64,000 nt of DNA from Pseudomonas sp. NKUCC02_KPG. Its GTDB lineage: Bacteria > Pseudomonadota > Gammaproteobacteria > Pseudomonadales > Pseudomonadaceae. Below are positions 18,395 to 27,157 of the stretch, piece by piece (position 1 is the stretch's first letter; each line of letters opens with the position of its first letter). The position numbers and the translations under genes are program-made. The stretch lies in assembly GCF_019345465.1 (NCBI RefSeq), contig NZ_JAHKRC010000017.1:1-64000 (forward strand). Reading direction: 5' to 3'. The notes under the pieces are model-generated. The model was given only the letters and a program-made list of their open reading frames with translations. It was not told the DNA's origin and searched no databases.

Positions 18395-19470
18395 TGGTCG
18401 GCCTTTTTCTTCATCAGGCCGATCACGCCTTTGGGCAGGTACAGGGTCACGATGATGAACAGCGCCCCCAGGAAGAACAGCCAGTATTCGGGGAAGGCCA
18501 CGGTGAACCAGCTTTTCATGCCGTTGACCACGCCTGCACCCAGCAGCGGGCCGATCAGGGTGCCGCGTCCACCCAGGGCTACCCACACGGCGGCTTCGAT
18601 GGAGTTGGTCGGCGACATTTCGCCGGGGTTGATGATGCCGACTTGCGGCACATACAAGGCACCGGCCAGACCGCACAGCACAGCGCTCAACACCCACACA
18701 AACAGCTTGAAGCCACGGGGGTCGTAGCCGCAGAACATCAGGCGGTTTTCCGCATCGCGCAGCGCGGTCAGTACGCGGCCAAACTTGCTGCGCGCCAGCC
18801 GCCAGCCGAGAAACAGACTGACCACCAGCAACAGCACCGTGGCGAAGAACAGCGCGGCACGGGTGCCGGGTTCGGTGATGCCAAAGCCCAGGATGCTGCG
18901 AAAGTTGGTGAAGCCGTTGTTGCCGCCAAACCCGGTTTCGTTGCGGAAAAACAGCAGCATCCCGGCGAAGGTCAGGGCCTGGGTCATGATCGAGAAATAC
19001 ACGCCCTTGATTCGCGAGCGGAAGGCGAAAAAGCCGAACACCAGTGCCAGCAAGCCGGGAGCCAGTACCACCAGGCACATGGCCCACCAGAAGTGTTCGG
19101 TGCCGACCCAGTACCAGGGCAGTTCAGTCCACGACAAAAAGGTCATGAAGGCGGGCAATTCATCGCCCGAGGCCTGGCGCATCAGGTACATGCCCATCGC
19201 GTAGCCACCCAGGGCGAAGAACAAACCGTGACCCAGGGACAGCAGCCCGGCGTAGCCCCAGACCAGATCCAGCGCCAGCGCGACAATGGCGTAGCAGAGG
19301 ATCTTGCCCACCAGCGTGAGGGTGTAGGCCGAGACCTGAAACGGGCTGTCGGCAGGCAACAGGGAGAGCAGCGGCAAGGCCAGCAACACCAGCAGGACCA
19401 GGCCACCCACCAGGGTTGTAACGGTGGGCCCGGCTTTTTGTGCCGCAGTGACCATCAGAGGCTGATTCAT
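18391..19470 (-). CDS. urtC: Urea ABC transporter permease UrtC
   Basis: LivM-type inner-membrane permease subunit for urea. The 359 residues hold about ten hydrophobic helices, with the LivM landmarks GYAGLLSLGHGLFFALGGYA, LTFAGMLLFFRNETGFGGNNG and LGGRGTLIGPLLGAGVV. A charged C-terminus (LMKKKADQ) ends in the ATGA overlap with urtD. Its start overlaps the urtB stop by one base (TGATG). It works with UrtB as a heterodimeric channel. Confidence 0.96.
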   Translation of the reverse strand: MNQPLMVTAAQKAGPTVTTLVGGLVLLVLLALPLLSLLPADSPFQVSAYTLTLVGKILCYAIVALALDLVWGYAGLLSLGHGLFFALGGYAMGMYLMRQASGDELPAFMTFLSWTELPWYWVGTEHFWWAMCLVVLAPGLLALVFGFFAFRSRIKGVYFSIMTQALTFAGMLLFFRNETGFGGNNGFTNFRSILGFGITEPGTRAALFFATVLLLVVSLFLGWRLARSKFGRVLTALRDAENRLMFCGYDPRGFKLFVWVLSAVLCGLAGALYVPQVGIINPGEMSPTNSIEAAVWVALGGRGTLIGPLLGAGVVNGMKSWFTVAFPEYWLFFLGALFIIVTLYLPKGVIGLMKKKADQ

Positions 19471-20972
19471 CAGTCGATCACCCGTCCTTTAAGCGCGAAG
19501 AGCCCTTGCGGACGCTTCTGGATAAACAGAATGATCAGCCCCAGGATCAGGATTTTGCCCAGCACGGCGCCGATCTGCGGTTCAAGAATCTTGTTGGCGA
19601 TGCCCAGGCCAAAGGCCGCGTAAACAGTGCCTGCCAGTTGCCCGACACCGCCCAGCACCACCACCAGGAACGAGTCGATGATGTAGCCCTGGCCCAGGTC
19701 CGGGCCGACATTGCCGACCTGGCTCAAGGCCACGCCGCCGAGCCCGGCAATCCCCGAGCCGAGGCCGAAGGCGAGCATGTCCACACGCCCGGTGGGTACG
19801 CCGCAGCAGGCGGCCATGTTGCGGTTCTGGGTGACGGCGCGAACATTGAGGCCCAGGCGAGTCTTGTTCAGCAGCAGCCAGGTCAGTACCACCACGGCCA
19901 ATGCGAAGACGATGATCACCAGGCGGTTGTACGGCAGTACAAGGTTGGGCAGCACTTGCAGCCCGCCCGACAGCCATGCCGGGTTGGCCACTTCAACGTT
20001 TTGTGCACCGAACAGGACGCGTACCAGCTGGATCAGGATCAGGCTGATGCCCCAGGTGGCGAGCAGGGTTTCCAGTGGACGGCCGTAGAGGTGACGAATG
20101 ATCGTGCGCTCCAGCACCATGCCCACGGCAGCGGTGACAAAGAACGCGACCGGCAATGCCAGCAAGGGGTAGAACTCGATGGCGCCAGGAGCAAAGCGCT
20201 GGAACAGCAACTGCACGCAGTACGTGGAATAGGCACCGAGCATCAGCATCTCGCCGTGGGCCATATTGATCACCCCCAGCAGGCCGAAGGTAATGGCCAG
20301 CCCGAGTGCCGCCAGCAGCAGAATCGACCCCAGGGACAAACCACTGAACGCCTGCCCCAGCAGGTCGCCGATCAGCAGTTTGCGCTTGACCTGGGACAGG
20401 CTGGTTTCGGCGGCGGTGTGTACCGTGGCATCGGTTTCGACGCCGGGTTGCAGCAGGGTTTCAAGACGGGTGCGGGCCAGCGGTTCGCCGGTTTCTCCGA
20501 GCAGGCGCACGGCGGCCAGACGCACGGCAGGGTCGGGGTCGACCAGTTGCAGATTGGCCAGCGCCAGGCTCAGGGCGGTGTGTACATCGCTGTCGGTTTC
20601 GCCAGCCAGTTGCCGGTCGAGGAATGAGAGTTGTGCAGGGCTTGCGGATTTTTGCAGGTGTTGCGCCGCACTCAGGCGCAGCTTGGGATCGCTGGCAAGC
20701 AACTGATGGCTGGCCAATGCCGTGTCGATCAGCCCGCGCAGACGGTTGTTCAGGCGCAGGGTTTTGGACTGGCCGTCTACCGTGAGCTGACCTTGTTGCA
20801 GGCTGTTGATCAGTTCGACGCGGGCAGGGACGGGGTGCGCGGCCCAGCGTTCGAGCAGTTGGGCCTGCTGTGAATTGTTGGCAGCGGCGAAGTCGCTGGC
20901 GTCATCGGCCTGTGCGGCCAGGGGCAGCAACAGCAGTAGCGCGACGATAACGCGGTAAAGGGCAGTGGGCAT
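19470..20972 (-). CDS. urtB: Urea ABC transporter permease UrtB
   Basis: LivH-type permease with the long N-terminal extension found in UrtB of proteobacteria. The 500 residues start with a signal-like segment (MPTALYRVIVALLLLLPLAAQA). About 190 soluble residues rich in HEAT-like helices follow (DPDPAVRLAAVRLLGETGEPLARTRLE), probably periplasmic. The eight-helix LivH domain (INMAHGEMLMLGAYSTY; VDMLAFGLGSGIAGLGGVAL) comes last. ATG 20972 has AAGG upstream; the frame extends to 21008 without support. Confidence 0.94.
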   Translation of the reverse strand: MPTALYRVIVALLLLLPLAAQADDASDFAAANNSQQAQLLERWAAHPVPARVELINSLQQGQLTVDGQSKTLRLNNRLRGLIDTALASHQLLASDPKLRLSAAQHLQKSASPAQLSFLDRQLAGETDSDVHTALSLALANLQLVDPDPAVRLAAVRLLGETGEPLARTRLETLLQPGVETDATVHTAAETSLSQVKRKLLIGDLLGQAFSGLSLGSILLLAALGLAITFGLLGVINMAHGEMLMLGAYSTYCVQLLFQRFAPGAIEFYPLLALPVAFFVTAAVGMVLERTIIRHLYGRPLETLLATWGISLILIQLVRVLFGAQNVEVANPAWLSGGLQVLPNLVLPYNRLVIIVFALAVVVLTWLLLNKTRLGLNVRAVTQNRNMAACCGVPTGRVDMLAFGLGSGIAGLGGVALSQVGNVGPDLGQGYIIDSFLVVVLGGVGQLAGTVYAAFGLGIANKILEPQIGAVLGKILILGLIILFIQKRPQGLFALKGRVID

Positions 20973-21011
20973 AGTTATGGCCTTGCACAGATAGAAGCAA
21001 TTCAACACACC

Positions 21012-21097
21012 TGTGGGAGCGGGCTTGCTCGCGATTCAGGCAACGCGGTCTTTCAGTGAAACCGTGTTGATTGCATCGCGAGCAAGCCCGCTCCCAC
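21012..21097. repeat. REP-type pair (family A) between urtA and urtB
   Basis: TGTGGGAGCGGGCTTGCTCGCGATTC opposite GCATCGCGAGCAAGCCCGCTCCCACA, two near-perfect inverted arms 34 bases apart. It sits just downstream of urtA inside the operon, a common place for mRNA-stabilising REPs that raise the binding-protein level relative to the permeases. Confidence 0.9.
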
Positions 21098-21121
21098 AAA
21101 AGCACAACGATGAGGCTGGCC

Positions 21122-22387
21122 TCAGTTACCCTTCACCGCGTAATCCGGCTTTTTGTCGTTGCCCGAGATGTAAGGGCTCCACGGCTGGGCGCGGATCGGG
21201 CCTTCGGTCTGCCACACCACGCTGAACTGACCGTCAGGCTGGATCTCGCCGATCATCACCGGCTTGTGCAGGTGGTGGTTGGTCTTGTCCATCGTCAGGG
21301 TGTAGCCCGACGGCGCGGCAAACGTCTGGCCGGCAAGGGCTTCGCGCACTTTATCCACGTCGGTGGACTTGGCTTTTTCGGCGGCCTGGGCCCACATGTG
21401 AATGCCCACGTAGGTGGCTTCCATCGGGTCGTTGGTCACGGCTTTGTCGGCGCCCGGCAGGTTGTGTTTCTTGGCGTAGGCTTTCCAGTCGGCGACGAAC
21501 TTATCGTTGGCCGGGTTCTCTACCGACTGGAAGTAGTTCCAGGCGGCCAGGTTGCCCACCAGCGGTTTGGTGTCGATGCCGCGCAGTTCCTCTTCACCCA
21601 CCGAGAACGCGATCACCGGAACGTCGGTGGCTTTCAGGCCCTGGTTGGCCAGCTCTTTATAGAACGGCACGTTGGAGTCGCCGTTGACCGTGGAGATCAC
21701 CGCCGTTTTGCCGCCTGCCGAGAACTTTTTGATGTTGGACACGATGGTCTGGTAATCGCTGTGGCCAAACGGGGTGTAGACCTCTTCGATGTCCTTGTCG
21801 GCCACGCCTTTGGAGTGCAGGAACGCGCGCAGGATCTTGTTGGTGGTGCGCGGGTACACGTAGTCGGTGCCCAGCAACACAAAGCGCTTGGCACTGCCGC
21901 CGTCTTCGCTCATCAGGTATTCAACGGCCGGAATGGCCTGCTGGTTAGGGGCTGCACCGGTGTAGAACACGTTGGGCGACATCTCTTCGCCTTCGTATTG
22001 CACCGGGTAAAACAGCAGGCCGTTGAGTTCTTCAAACACCGGCAATACCGATTTGCGCGACACCGACGTCCAGCAACCGAATACCACGGCCACTTTGTCC
22101 TGGGTCAGCAACTGGCGGCCCTTTTCGGCAAACAGAGGCCAGTTGGAGGCCGGGTCCACCACCACCGCTTCGAGCATCTTGCCGTTGACGCCGCCCTTGG
22201 CATTGATCTCGTCAATGGTCATCAGCGCCATGTCTTTGAGCGAGGTTTCGGAGATCGCCATGGTTCCGGACAGGGAATGCAAAATCCCCACCTTGATGGT
22301 CTCGGCGGCTTGCACCGTCCAGGTCAGGCCCAATGCCGCGATGGAGGCGGTCAGGGTGAAAGCCTTGATCAAGCTGCGACGCTTCAT
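21122..22387 (-). CDS. urtA: Urea ABC transporter substrate-binding protein UrtA
   Basis: Periplasmic urea receptor of the Leu/Ile/Val-binding type. The 421-residue precursor begins with a signal peptide (residues 1-27) containing RRSLIK, which resembles a twin-arginine motif, and ending WTVQAAE. The mature part reads IKVGILHSLSGTMAISETSL, then VVFGCWTSVSRKSVLPVFEE and LLGTDYVYPRTTNKI, all UrtA hallmarks. ATG 22387 has GGAG 7 bases upstream. It is the first gene of the urea operon, behind a sigma-54 promoter. Nitrogen limitation is the expected inducing condition. Confidence 0.97.
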   Translation of the reverse strand: MKRRSLIKAFTLTASIAALGLTWTVQAAETIKVGILHSLSGTMAISETSLKDMALMTIDEINAKGGVNGKMLEAVVVDPASNWPLFAEKGRQLLTQDKVAVVFGCWTSVSRKSVLPVFEELNGLLFYPVQYEGEEMSPNVFYTGAAPNQQAIPAVEYLMSEDGGSAKRFVLLGTDYVYPRTTNKILRAFLHSKGVADKDIEEVYTPFGHSDYQTIVSNIKKFSAGGKTAVISTVNGDSNVPFYKELANQGLKATDVPVIAFSVGEEELRGIDTKPLVGNLAAWNYFQSVENPANDKFVADWKAYAKKHNLPGADKAVTNDPMEATYVGIHMWAQAAEKAKSTDVDKVREALAGQTFAAPSGYTLTMDKTNHHLHKPVMIGEIQPDGQFSVVWQTEGPIRAQPWSPYISGNDKKPDYAVKGN

Positions 22388-22445
22388 GGTGCGATCTCCA
22401 GGTATCTGATTTTTAGAGGATTGATCTGAACACTGAGAAGGTCTT

Positions 22446-22462
22446 AGCAAGGGCTGTGCCGG
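22446..22462 (-). promoter_or_regulatory. Sigma-54 promoter for the urt-ure operon
   Basis: On the minus strand: CCGGCACAGCCCTTGCT. The GG (22460-22459), 10-base spacer and GC (22448-22447) are exact. The full element differs from TGGCAC-N5-TTGCW at one position. It lies about 60 bases before urtA, with a predicted start near 22435. Confidence 0.75.
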
Positions 22463-22515
22463 AGTTGAAATAAGGCTCTGCAACGGGGCTTTGCGCGAAA
22501 ATCGGGCGTCATGGC

Positions 22516-22551
22516 GCACCAGTTGGGGGCTTGAGTGCGCTGCCTTGGTGC
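22516..22551. promoter_or_regulatory. Tandem NtrC-like sites upstream of urtA
   Basis: Two 15-base sites of the form GCAC-N7-GTGC, each with one mismatch: 22516-22530 (GCAC-N7-GGGC) and 22537-22551 (GCGC-N7-GTGC). Their starts are 21 bases apart, two helical turns, and they lie about 80-115 bases upstream of the predicted sigma-54 start. That arrangement is typical of an NtrC enhancer. Confidence 0.6.
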
Positions 22552-22590
22552 CAGGCAGGCATAAATCGCCTGCCTGGGGCCGTTCGCCCC
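22551..22590 (+). promoter_or_regulatory. Double hairpin in the DUF4329 gene leader
   Basis: CCAGGCAGGC-ATAAATC-GCCTGCCTGG is a perfect 10-bp stem with a 7-base loop (22551-22577). It is followed by GGGGC-CGTTC-GCCCC (22576-22590), which shares two bases with it. Neither has a T-run. They lie about 85 bases before the downstream coding start and could shield the divergent urtA promoter or fold in the leader mRNA. Confidence 0.4.
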
Positions 22591-22673
22591 AGGAGGGGGC
22601 GGTTTCGCAGGGCAACTTAACTATTTACCGCCCGCTCAGCCCACGGCTCTTGATGATGAAAGGAGATCTGGCC

Positions 22674-25600
22674 TTGGCCGATCTCCCTTCTTTGATCAAG
22701 GATGCCATTGCTATGGACTACACCGAGAACCGTGAAAAGCGCAACGCACATCCCAATGTGCGAACCGTATTGCCGACGCTAAGCCCGGCCTTTATCAATG
22801 CCGATGATGCCGCCCGCTTTGCCCACCAACTGATCGCGGACTACCGCACCGTCGAGTACGGTGGCGCTATCCTCCAAGACACCCAGGGACGCTATTTCGC
22901 AACACGCCCGGTAAGAGGAAGACAAAGCTCGTTTGATCCGACATTGGTCATTTCAACCGATGCCACAGGTATGTTCATCACCCCCCCCGGTTATACCTGC
23001 GTGGCCTTGTACCATTCGCACCCGGCGAACTACGACAAGCTGCAAGGTGTTTTAAAATCATGGCCACCCCAGGACATTCAAACCGCCATCAACAGCTTTT
23101 CTACTGCGGACATGGTGCTCAATCGGCTCAATGCCTATTTTGCTGTCGCCCATTATTTGTCGGGGGTCAATGGCTCGCTGCTCAAATACATCGCCAGCGG
23201 ATCGCCTCTGGAAGAAGCGCTCACAGAACGAATTGCCCTCGATACCAGCGAGGGGAAACTGACATTTCCCACCATCGCCCAATACATCCAGGCGGCAGCC
23301 AGGGTCGGGACGTTACGGGTGATTCAGTCCACTGAAATATGGGGCGCAAAGCCGGGGCTGTTGCGGGGGGACTTCAAGGTGTTCACACCGTCAGAGTCTC
23401 TGGATATTGCCCCGGTGATCGTGCAGCAGCCCGCGTTTGGGCCTATCAGTGAGAGCATCGAGCAGGCCGTCAAAGAGATGCGGGCGCGGGTCAATCAAAC
23501 CAGTGACAGCGTGTACGGGATCATCCTCGAACACAAAGGCCAGCCCGTGTTTGTCGCTTCGGAACCGGTTTCGGGGGAGCTGGATTTCTCGCTGTCGAAG
23601 ATTTTCCCCTCGACGGCCTCCACTCCGGGTCTCATACCCCCTTATTACGAGGTGGCAGGCTTGTATTGCCGCGACGGTTTTTACCGCGATCCGAGCCTGG
23701 TGCCTGTGCAAGAGCCTTCGGTATTCAAGAATTTCCTGTTTCCCCAGGCCCTGGCCAATGGGGTCAAGGCTGCCCAGGCATTGGCCGGGCCATCGGCCGC
23801 GCGCGCAGTGCCGCTGTTTATCTGCACCACCGATGGCGCTGTCCTGAAATACGTCTCGACGTTGACCCCGGCCGAGCAAACCTTGCTGGCGCCGCTCACC
23901 CAGGGTGAGGGGTTGGCGATTACGCGGGAGCTGCTCAGCGGCGTGACGCTCACCAGCGCGTTTATTCGCGAGCTTTCCCGCGTGGGCGAGTTAAGCGTGC
24001 TGCACACCAGTGACTTGTGGAGCAGGGAGGGGCGGGTGACACCCGTCTGGCAACCCTATGATGGCTTTTACCGGCGGGCCATGAGCCCGTCTTTCATCTC
24101 GGCTGATGATGCCGCGCGTTACGCCCACGAACAGATTGCCGGGCGAGATGACAAGGTCTACGGCGGCCTGATCTATCAGCGGCTGGACAATCGTTTTGTC
24201 GCCACTGAGCCCCTGGCCTGCCATAACGAGAGCTTCGATCCCGCCTGCGTGCTGCCACCAGAACTCATCGCCCTCACCCCCCACGGGTGTGCCGTGGTGG
24301 CGGTTTATCACACCCACCGTGTGCATCCGTTGTGGCTGTGGCGTTCAGCCTCGCAGGAACAGGTGTGGCGCAACATGCTTGAACCCCACGAGCTCAATGC
24401 GGCCATCCGGGATCGTGAGTGGGCCAGCATCCGCTATTTTTCGGCGCGCAACGGCACCTTGCTCAAATACACCCCCAGCGACTCTCCCCTTGAACGGGCG
24501 CTGCGCACGCAGATCGCGCCGCCTGTGGAGCATCCCGAAAATGTTCGGCGCAACGCGATGCACATGACCCTGCGGGCCAACTCGATCAAACCCGTGGACT
24601 ACGTTCGTCAGGTCGCTCAGGCGGGGGATTTGCAGGTTGTGGTGGGCAGTGCGTTGTGGGGGCAGCCCGGCAAGGTAGCGGCGGACTTCAAGCCGGGTGC
24701 CGTGCCAGCTGCGACAGAGGCGCTACGGCCTCTGGCTTGCAGCCCGGTATTTACTCAATTGGAAGATGCCGTGCGCTATGTGCACAACGGTCTGACGTTT
24801 GCGCAAACGTCTCAATACGGGGTGATACTCGCCAGTCTTCACGGGGACGAATACGTAGCGACCCTGCCACTGGAAGGCGGGGAATTTACCCTGGACCGAT
24901 TGTTTGCCCGGGATGCAGTGACCGACCAGCACCGACTGCCGCCGGGTTTCAAGCTCCAGGCCGTCTATGTGGCAGCCCCCAGGGTGGCGGCAGGCGTGGA
25001 AGGGTTGGACACCAGGCGCATTTACGAGGCATTTGTGTCGCCGGTGGATTTCGCCCGGGCACTGGCGCTCAGTGACAGTATCAAGGCGCAAATTGGTTTG
25101 GTGCCTGCGGCTGCGGTGCTTTACCTGTCCAGCAGCGACGGTGCGCTGTTGCGCTATATCGACAGGTCATCGCAGGTGCAGTTGGCCAGCGGCGTATTCA
25201 GGGAGGGCGGTCAGGCCACGCTTGATCAACTGACAGCCCTGCGGCTCACGCCGCTGGACTATGTGCGCAAGGTGGCGATGGCGGGTGATTTACAGGTGAT
25301 CAAAACCAACCCGGTCTGGACCCGTGCGGGGCGTGTCAGCGCGGGCTGGCAACCTTATGGTCTGGAAGTGCCCGCTGCGACGGCCAGCAACATCCGGTTC
25401 TTTGCCTTGGGCCCCGTGTTCAGTCACCCCGACGATGCGGCGCGGTATGAGCATCAACACCTCAAGCATCCGTGCGTGGCCAATATGATGGGGGGCGTGT
25501 TGCGTCACCCCGATTACGACACTTACGTGGCCCTGCAATTGATGGAAAACGATGAGCCGGTGAATGTGGCACAGATGATTCTGGGTACGCACTTGTCGCT

Positions 25601-26150
25601 GCCGAACGTGCCGGCTGCCAGAACGGTGTTGCCCGGTGGCTATGCCATCAAATCCCTGCATTTCGCCCGTGAAGTCAGCGGGCAGGTGGCGGGCACTGCG
25701 ATTGAAACCAATCTGCTGAAAAACATGTTTTGGCCGGTCGACATTTGCTACGCCACCCGAACACTTCACCGGGAGTTGAGCGACGTCAGTGTTGATTTTC
25801 TGTACCTCTCGACCGATGACGGTGGGCTGTTGAGGTACTGGCGCGGTGACAAAGAGGCCAATGACCGGCTGTGTGAATATGTGAGCGGCGCCAGTGTCAC
25901 CTACGAGCGCTACTTCATTGAAAACAGCAGCCCGACCCGAACCCCGGCCCTGCCCAGCGATACCCTGACCCGTGTGCTCAACTCAGGCGGTCTGCGGGTA
26001 TTGGAACCGAGCAGCACCTGGCCGCGAGCCGGGGCGGTCAACACCCGCCTTACCGTGTCGACGCAACCTGTGGCGTTTGACTATGAAGGCACGACCCCCG
26101 GTATGCCGGTGGTGCAGTTGAAAGTGGGGCCGGTGCGCGATGAGCTTTAG
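22674..26150 (+). CDS. Giant protein with five DUF4329-like units
   Basis: I do not know a function for this 1158-residue protein. It consists of five tandem units of about 200-230 residues starting near residues 36, 252, 470, 687 and 910. Each opens with a block like SPxFxxxDDAARYAHxxI then YGGxI...VATxP, continues to a hydrophobic strand, then G(T/A)LL(K/R)Y, and ends GxLxVxxxxxxWxxxGxV. The opening block resembles DUF4329, known mainly from C-termini of Rhs-type and other polymorphic proteins. Unit 1 has Glu61, YHSHP (His114, His116) and a downstream SWPPQDI, like a JAMM metalloprotease. Unit 3 has only HTH (546-548), and units 2, 4 and 5 have lost it. No signal peptide or membrane segment is seen. 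The start chosen is TTG 22674, 8 bases after a perfect AAAGGAG; ATGs at 22653, 22656 and 22713 are weaker. The stop overlaps the convergent permease stop. Confidence 0.8.
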   Translation: MADLPSLIKDAIAMDYTENREKRNAHPNVRTVLPTLSPAFINADDAARFAHQLIADYRTVEYGGAILQDTQGRYFATRPVRGRQSSFDPTLVISTDATGMFITPPGYTCVALYHSHPANYDKLQGVLKSWPPQDIQTAINSFSTADMVLNRLNAYFAVAHYLSGVNGSLLKYIASGSPLEEALTERIALDTSEGKLTFPTIAQYIQAAARVGTLRVIQSTEIWGAKPGLLRGDFKVFTPSESLDIAPVIVQQPAFGPISESIEQAVKEMRARVNQTSDSVYGIILEHKGQPVFVASEPVSGELDFSLSKIFPSTASTPGLIPPYYEVAGLYCRDGFYRDPSLVPVQEPSVFKNFLFPQALANGVKAAQALAGPSAARAVPLFICTTDGAVLKYVSTLTPAEQTLLAPLTQGEGLAITRELLSGVTLTSAFIRELSRVGELSVLHTSDLWSREGRVTPVWQPYDGFYRRAMSPSFISADDAARYAHEQIAGRDDKVYGGLIYQRLDNRFVATEPLACHNESFDPACVLPPELIALTPHGCAVVAVYHTHRVHPLWLWRSASQEQVWRNMLEPHELNAAIRDREWASIRYFSARNGTLLKYTPSDSPLERALRTQIAPPVEHPENVRRNAMHMTLRANSIKPVDYVRQVAQAGDLQVVVGSALWGQPGKVAADFKPGAVPAATEALRPLACSPVFTQLEDAVRYVHNGLTFAQTSQYGVILASLHGDEYVATLPLEGGEFTLDRLFARDAVTDQHRLPPGFKLQAVYVAAPRVAAGVEGLDTRRIYEAFVSPVDFARALALSDSIKAQIGLVPAAAVLYLSSSDGALLRYIDRSSQVQLASGVFREGGQATLDQLTALRLTPLDYVRKVAMAGDLQVIKTNPVWTRAGRVSAGWQPYGLEVPAATASNIRFFALGPVFSHPDDAARYEHQHLKHPCVANMMGGVLRHPDYDTYVALQLMENDEPVNVAQMILGTHLSLPNVPAARTVLPGGYAIKSLHFAREVSGQVAGTAIETNLLKNMFWPVDICYATRTLHRELSDVSVDFLYLSTDDGGLLRYWRGDKEANDRLCEYVSGASVTYERYFIENSSPTRTPALPSDTLTRVLNSGGLRVLEPSSTWPRAGAVNTRLTVSTQPVAFDYEGTTPGMPVVQLKVGPVRDEL

Positions 26151-27157
26151 CGTTTACGCATCAAGCCAATAAAGAACAGCCCGCCTATCGCTGCCGTGGC
26201 CACGCCGATGGGCAGGTCCTCGGGAGCGATCAGGGTGCGGGCCGCCACATCGACCCACACCAGAAACACGCTGCCCAGCAGCGCCGACACCGGCAATAAA
26301 CGCCGGTGTTCGGCGCCCACCAAACGCCGCGCAATGTGCGGGATCATCAGGCCGACAAAGCCGATCGAACCGCTGATAGCCACCAGTACGCCGGTCATCA
26401 GCGAGGCGATCAAAAACACCCGCAAGCGTACGTTGCGCGCATTCAGGCCCAGGGTCACGGCGGTCTGCTCGCCAGCCATCAGGGCGTTCAACGGGCGGGC
26501 CATGCCCAGCAGCAACACCAGCCCCAGCAGCACGCTGGCGCTGGGGGTGGCCAGCAGTTCCCAGCGCGCCAGGCCCAGCCCGCCGAGCATCCAGAACAGC
26601 ACGGCGGAGCTGGCGCGATGGTCGCCCAAAAACAGCAGCGTGTTGGCCACAGCCATCATCACAAATGACACCGCGACCCCGCATAACAGCAGGCGGTCAC
26701 TGTCCAGGCGGCCATGACGGCTGGCGATCGCCAGTACCAGCAGCATGCTCAACAAGGCCCCGATAAACGCGGCGATGGGCAGGGTCAGCAGGCCGACGAT
26801 TTCGCCCACATGCAGCACAACAATCACAGCACCCAGGGTGGCGCCACTGGTCACGCCGAGCAGGTGCGGGTCAGCCAGCGGGTTGCGGGTGACCGCTTGC
26901 AGCACGGCGCCGATCAATGCCAGCCCGGCACCCACCAGCGCTCCCAGCAGCATGCGCGGCACGCGGATCAGCCACACGATGTGCTCCTGCCCCGGGCTCC
27001 AGCTCACGTCGCCAAGGCCGAACAGCTTGTTCAGCAAAATGTGCCACACCACGTCCACCGGCACCCGCGCCGGGCCAAAACCCAGCGACACCACGCACGA
27101 CACCAGCAGCAGTGCGCCGAGGCCGATCAGCAACAGGGCGTAGCGACGAGCCATCAT
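26147..27157 (-). CDS. FecCD-family ABC transporter permease
   Basis: Inner-membrane permease of the BtuC/FecCD/HemU family, which imports iron-siderophore, haem, cobalamin or metal chelates. The 336 residues have ten hydrophobic helices and the family motifs RVPRMLLGALVGAGLALIGAVLQAVTRNPLADPHLLGV and GSIGFVGLMIPHIARRLVG. It overlaps the binding-protein gene by 4 bases (ATGA). Order and sequence match PAO1 PA2914-PA2912 as I recall them. Substrate is unresolved: corrinoid, cobalt or a zinc chelate are all possible given cob genes nearby and a Zur-like operator at the receptor gene. Its stop overlaps the stop of the DUF4329 gene. Confidence 0.92.
   Translation of the reverse strand: MMARRYALLLIGLGALLLVSCVVSLGFGPARVPVDVVWHILLNKLFGLGDVSWSPGQEHIVWLIRVPRMLLGALVGAGLALIGAVLQAVTRNPLADPHLLGVTSGATLGAVIVVLHVGEIVGLLTLPIAAFIGALLSMLLVLAIASRHGRLDSDRLLLCGVAVSFVMMAVANTLLFLGDHRASSAVLFWMLGGLGLARWELLATPSASVLLGLVLLLGMARPLNALMAGEQTAVTLGLNARNVRLRVFLIASLMTGVLVAISGSIGFVGLMIPHIARRLVGAEHRRLLPVSALLGSVFLVWVDVAARTLIAPEDLPIGVATAAIGGLFFIGLMRKR

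Noticed and set aside
17549-19087. A 512-codon reading of urtD extending through urtC
   Set aside because: Residues before the ATG at 18394 are an out-of-frame reading of urtC. The UrtD family N-terminus and the ATGA overlap fix the start.
22674-26150. Contact-dependent or Rhs toxin with adjacent immunity gene
   Set aside because: No Rhs/YD repeats, no secretion or pretoxin motif, and the gene ends directly against a convergent ABC permease, leaving no room for an immunity gene.
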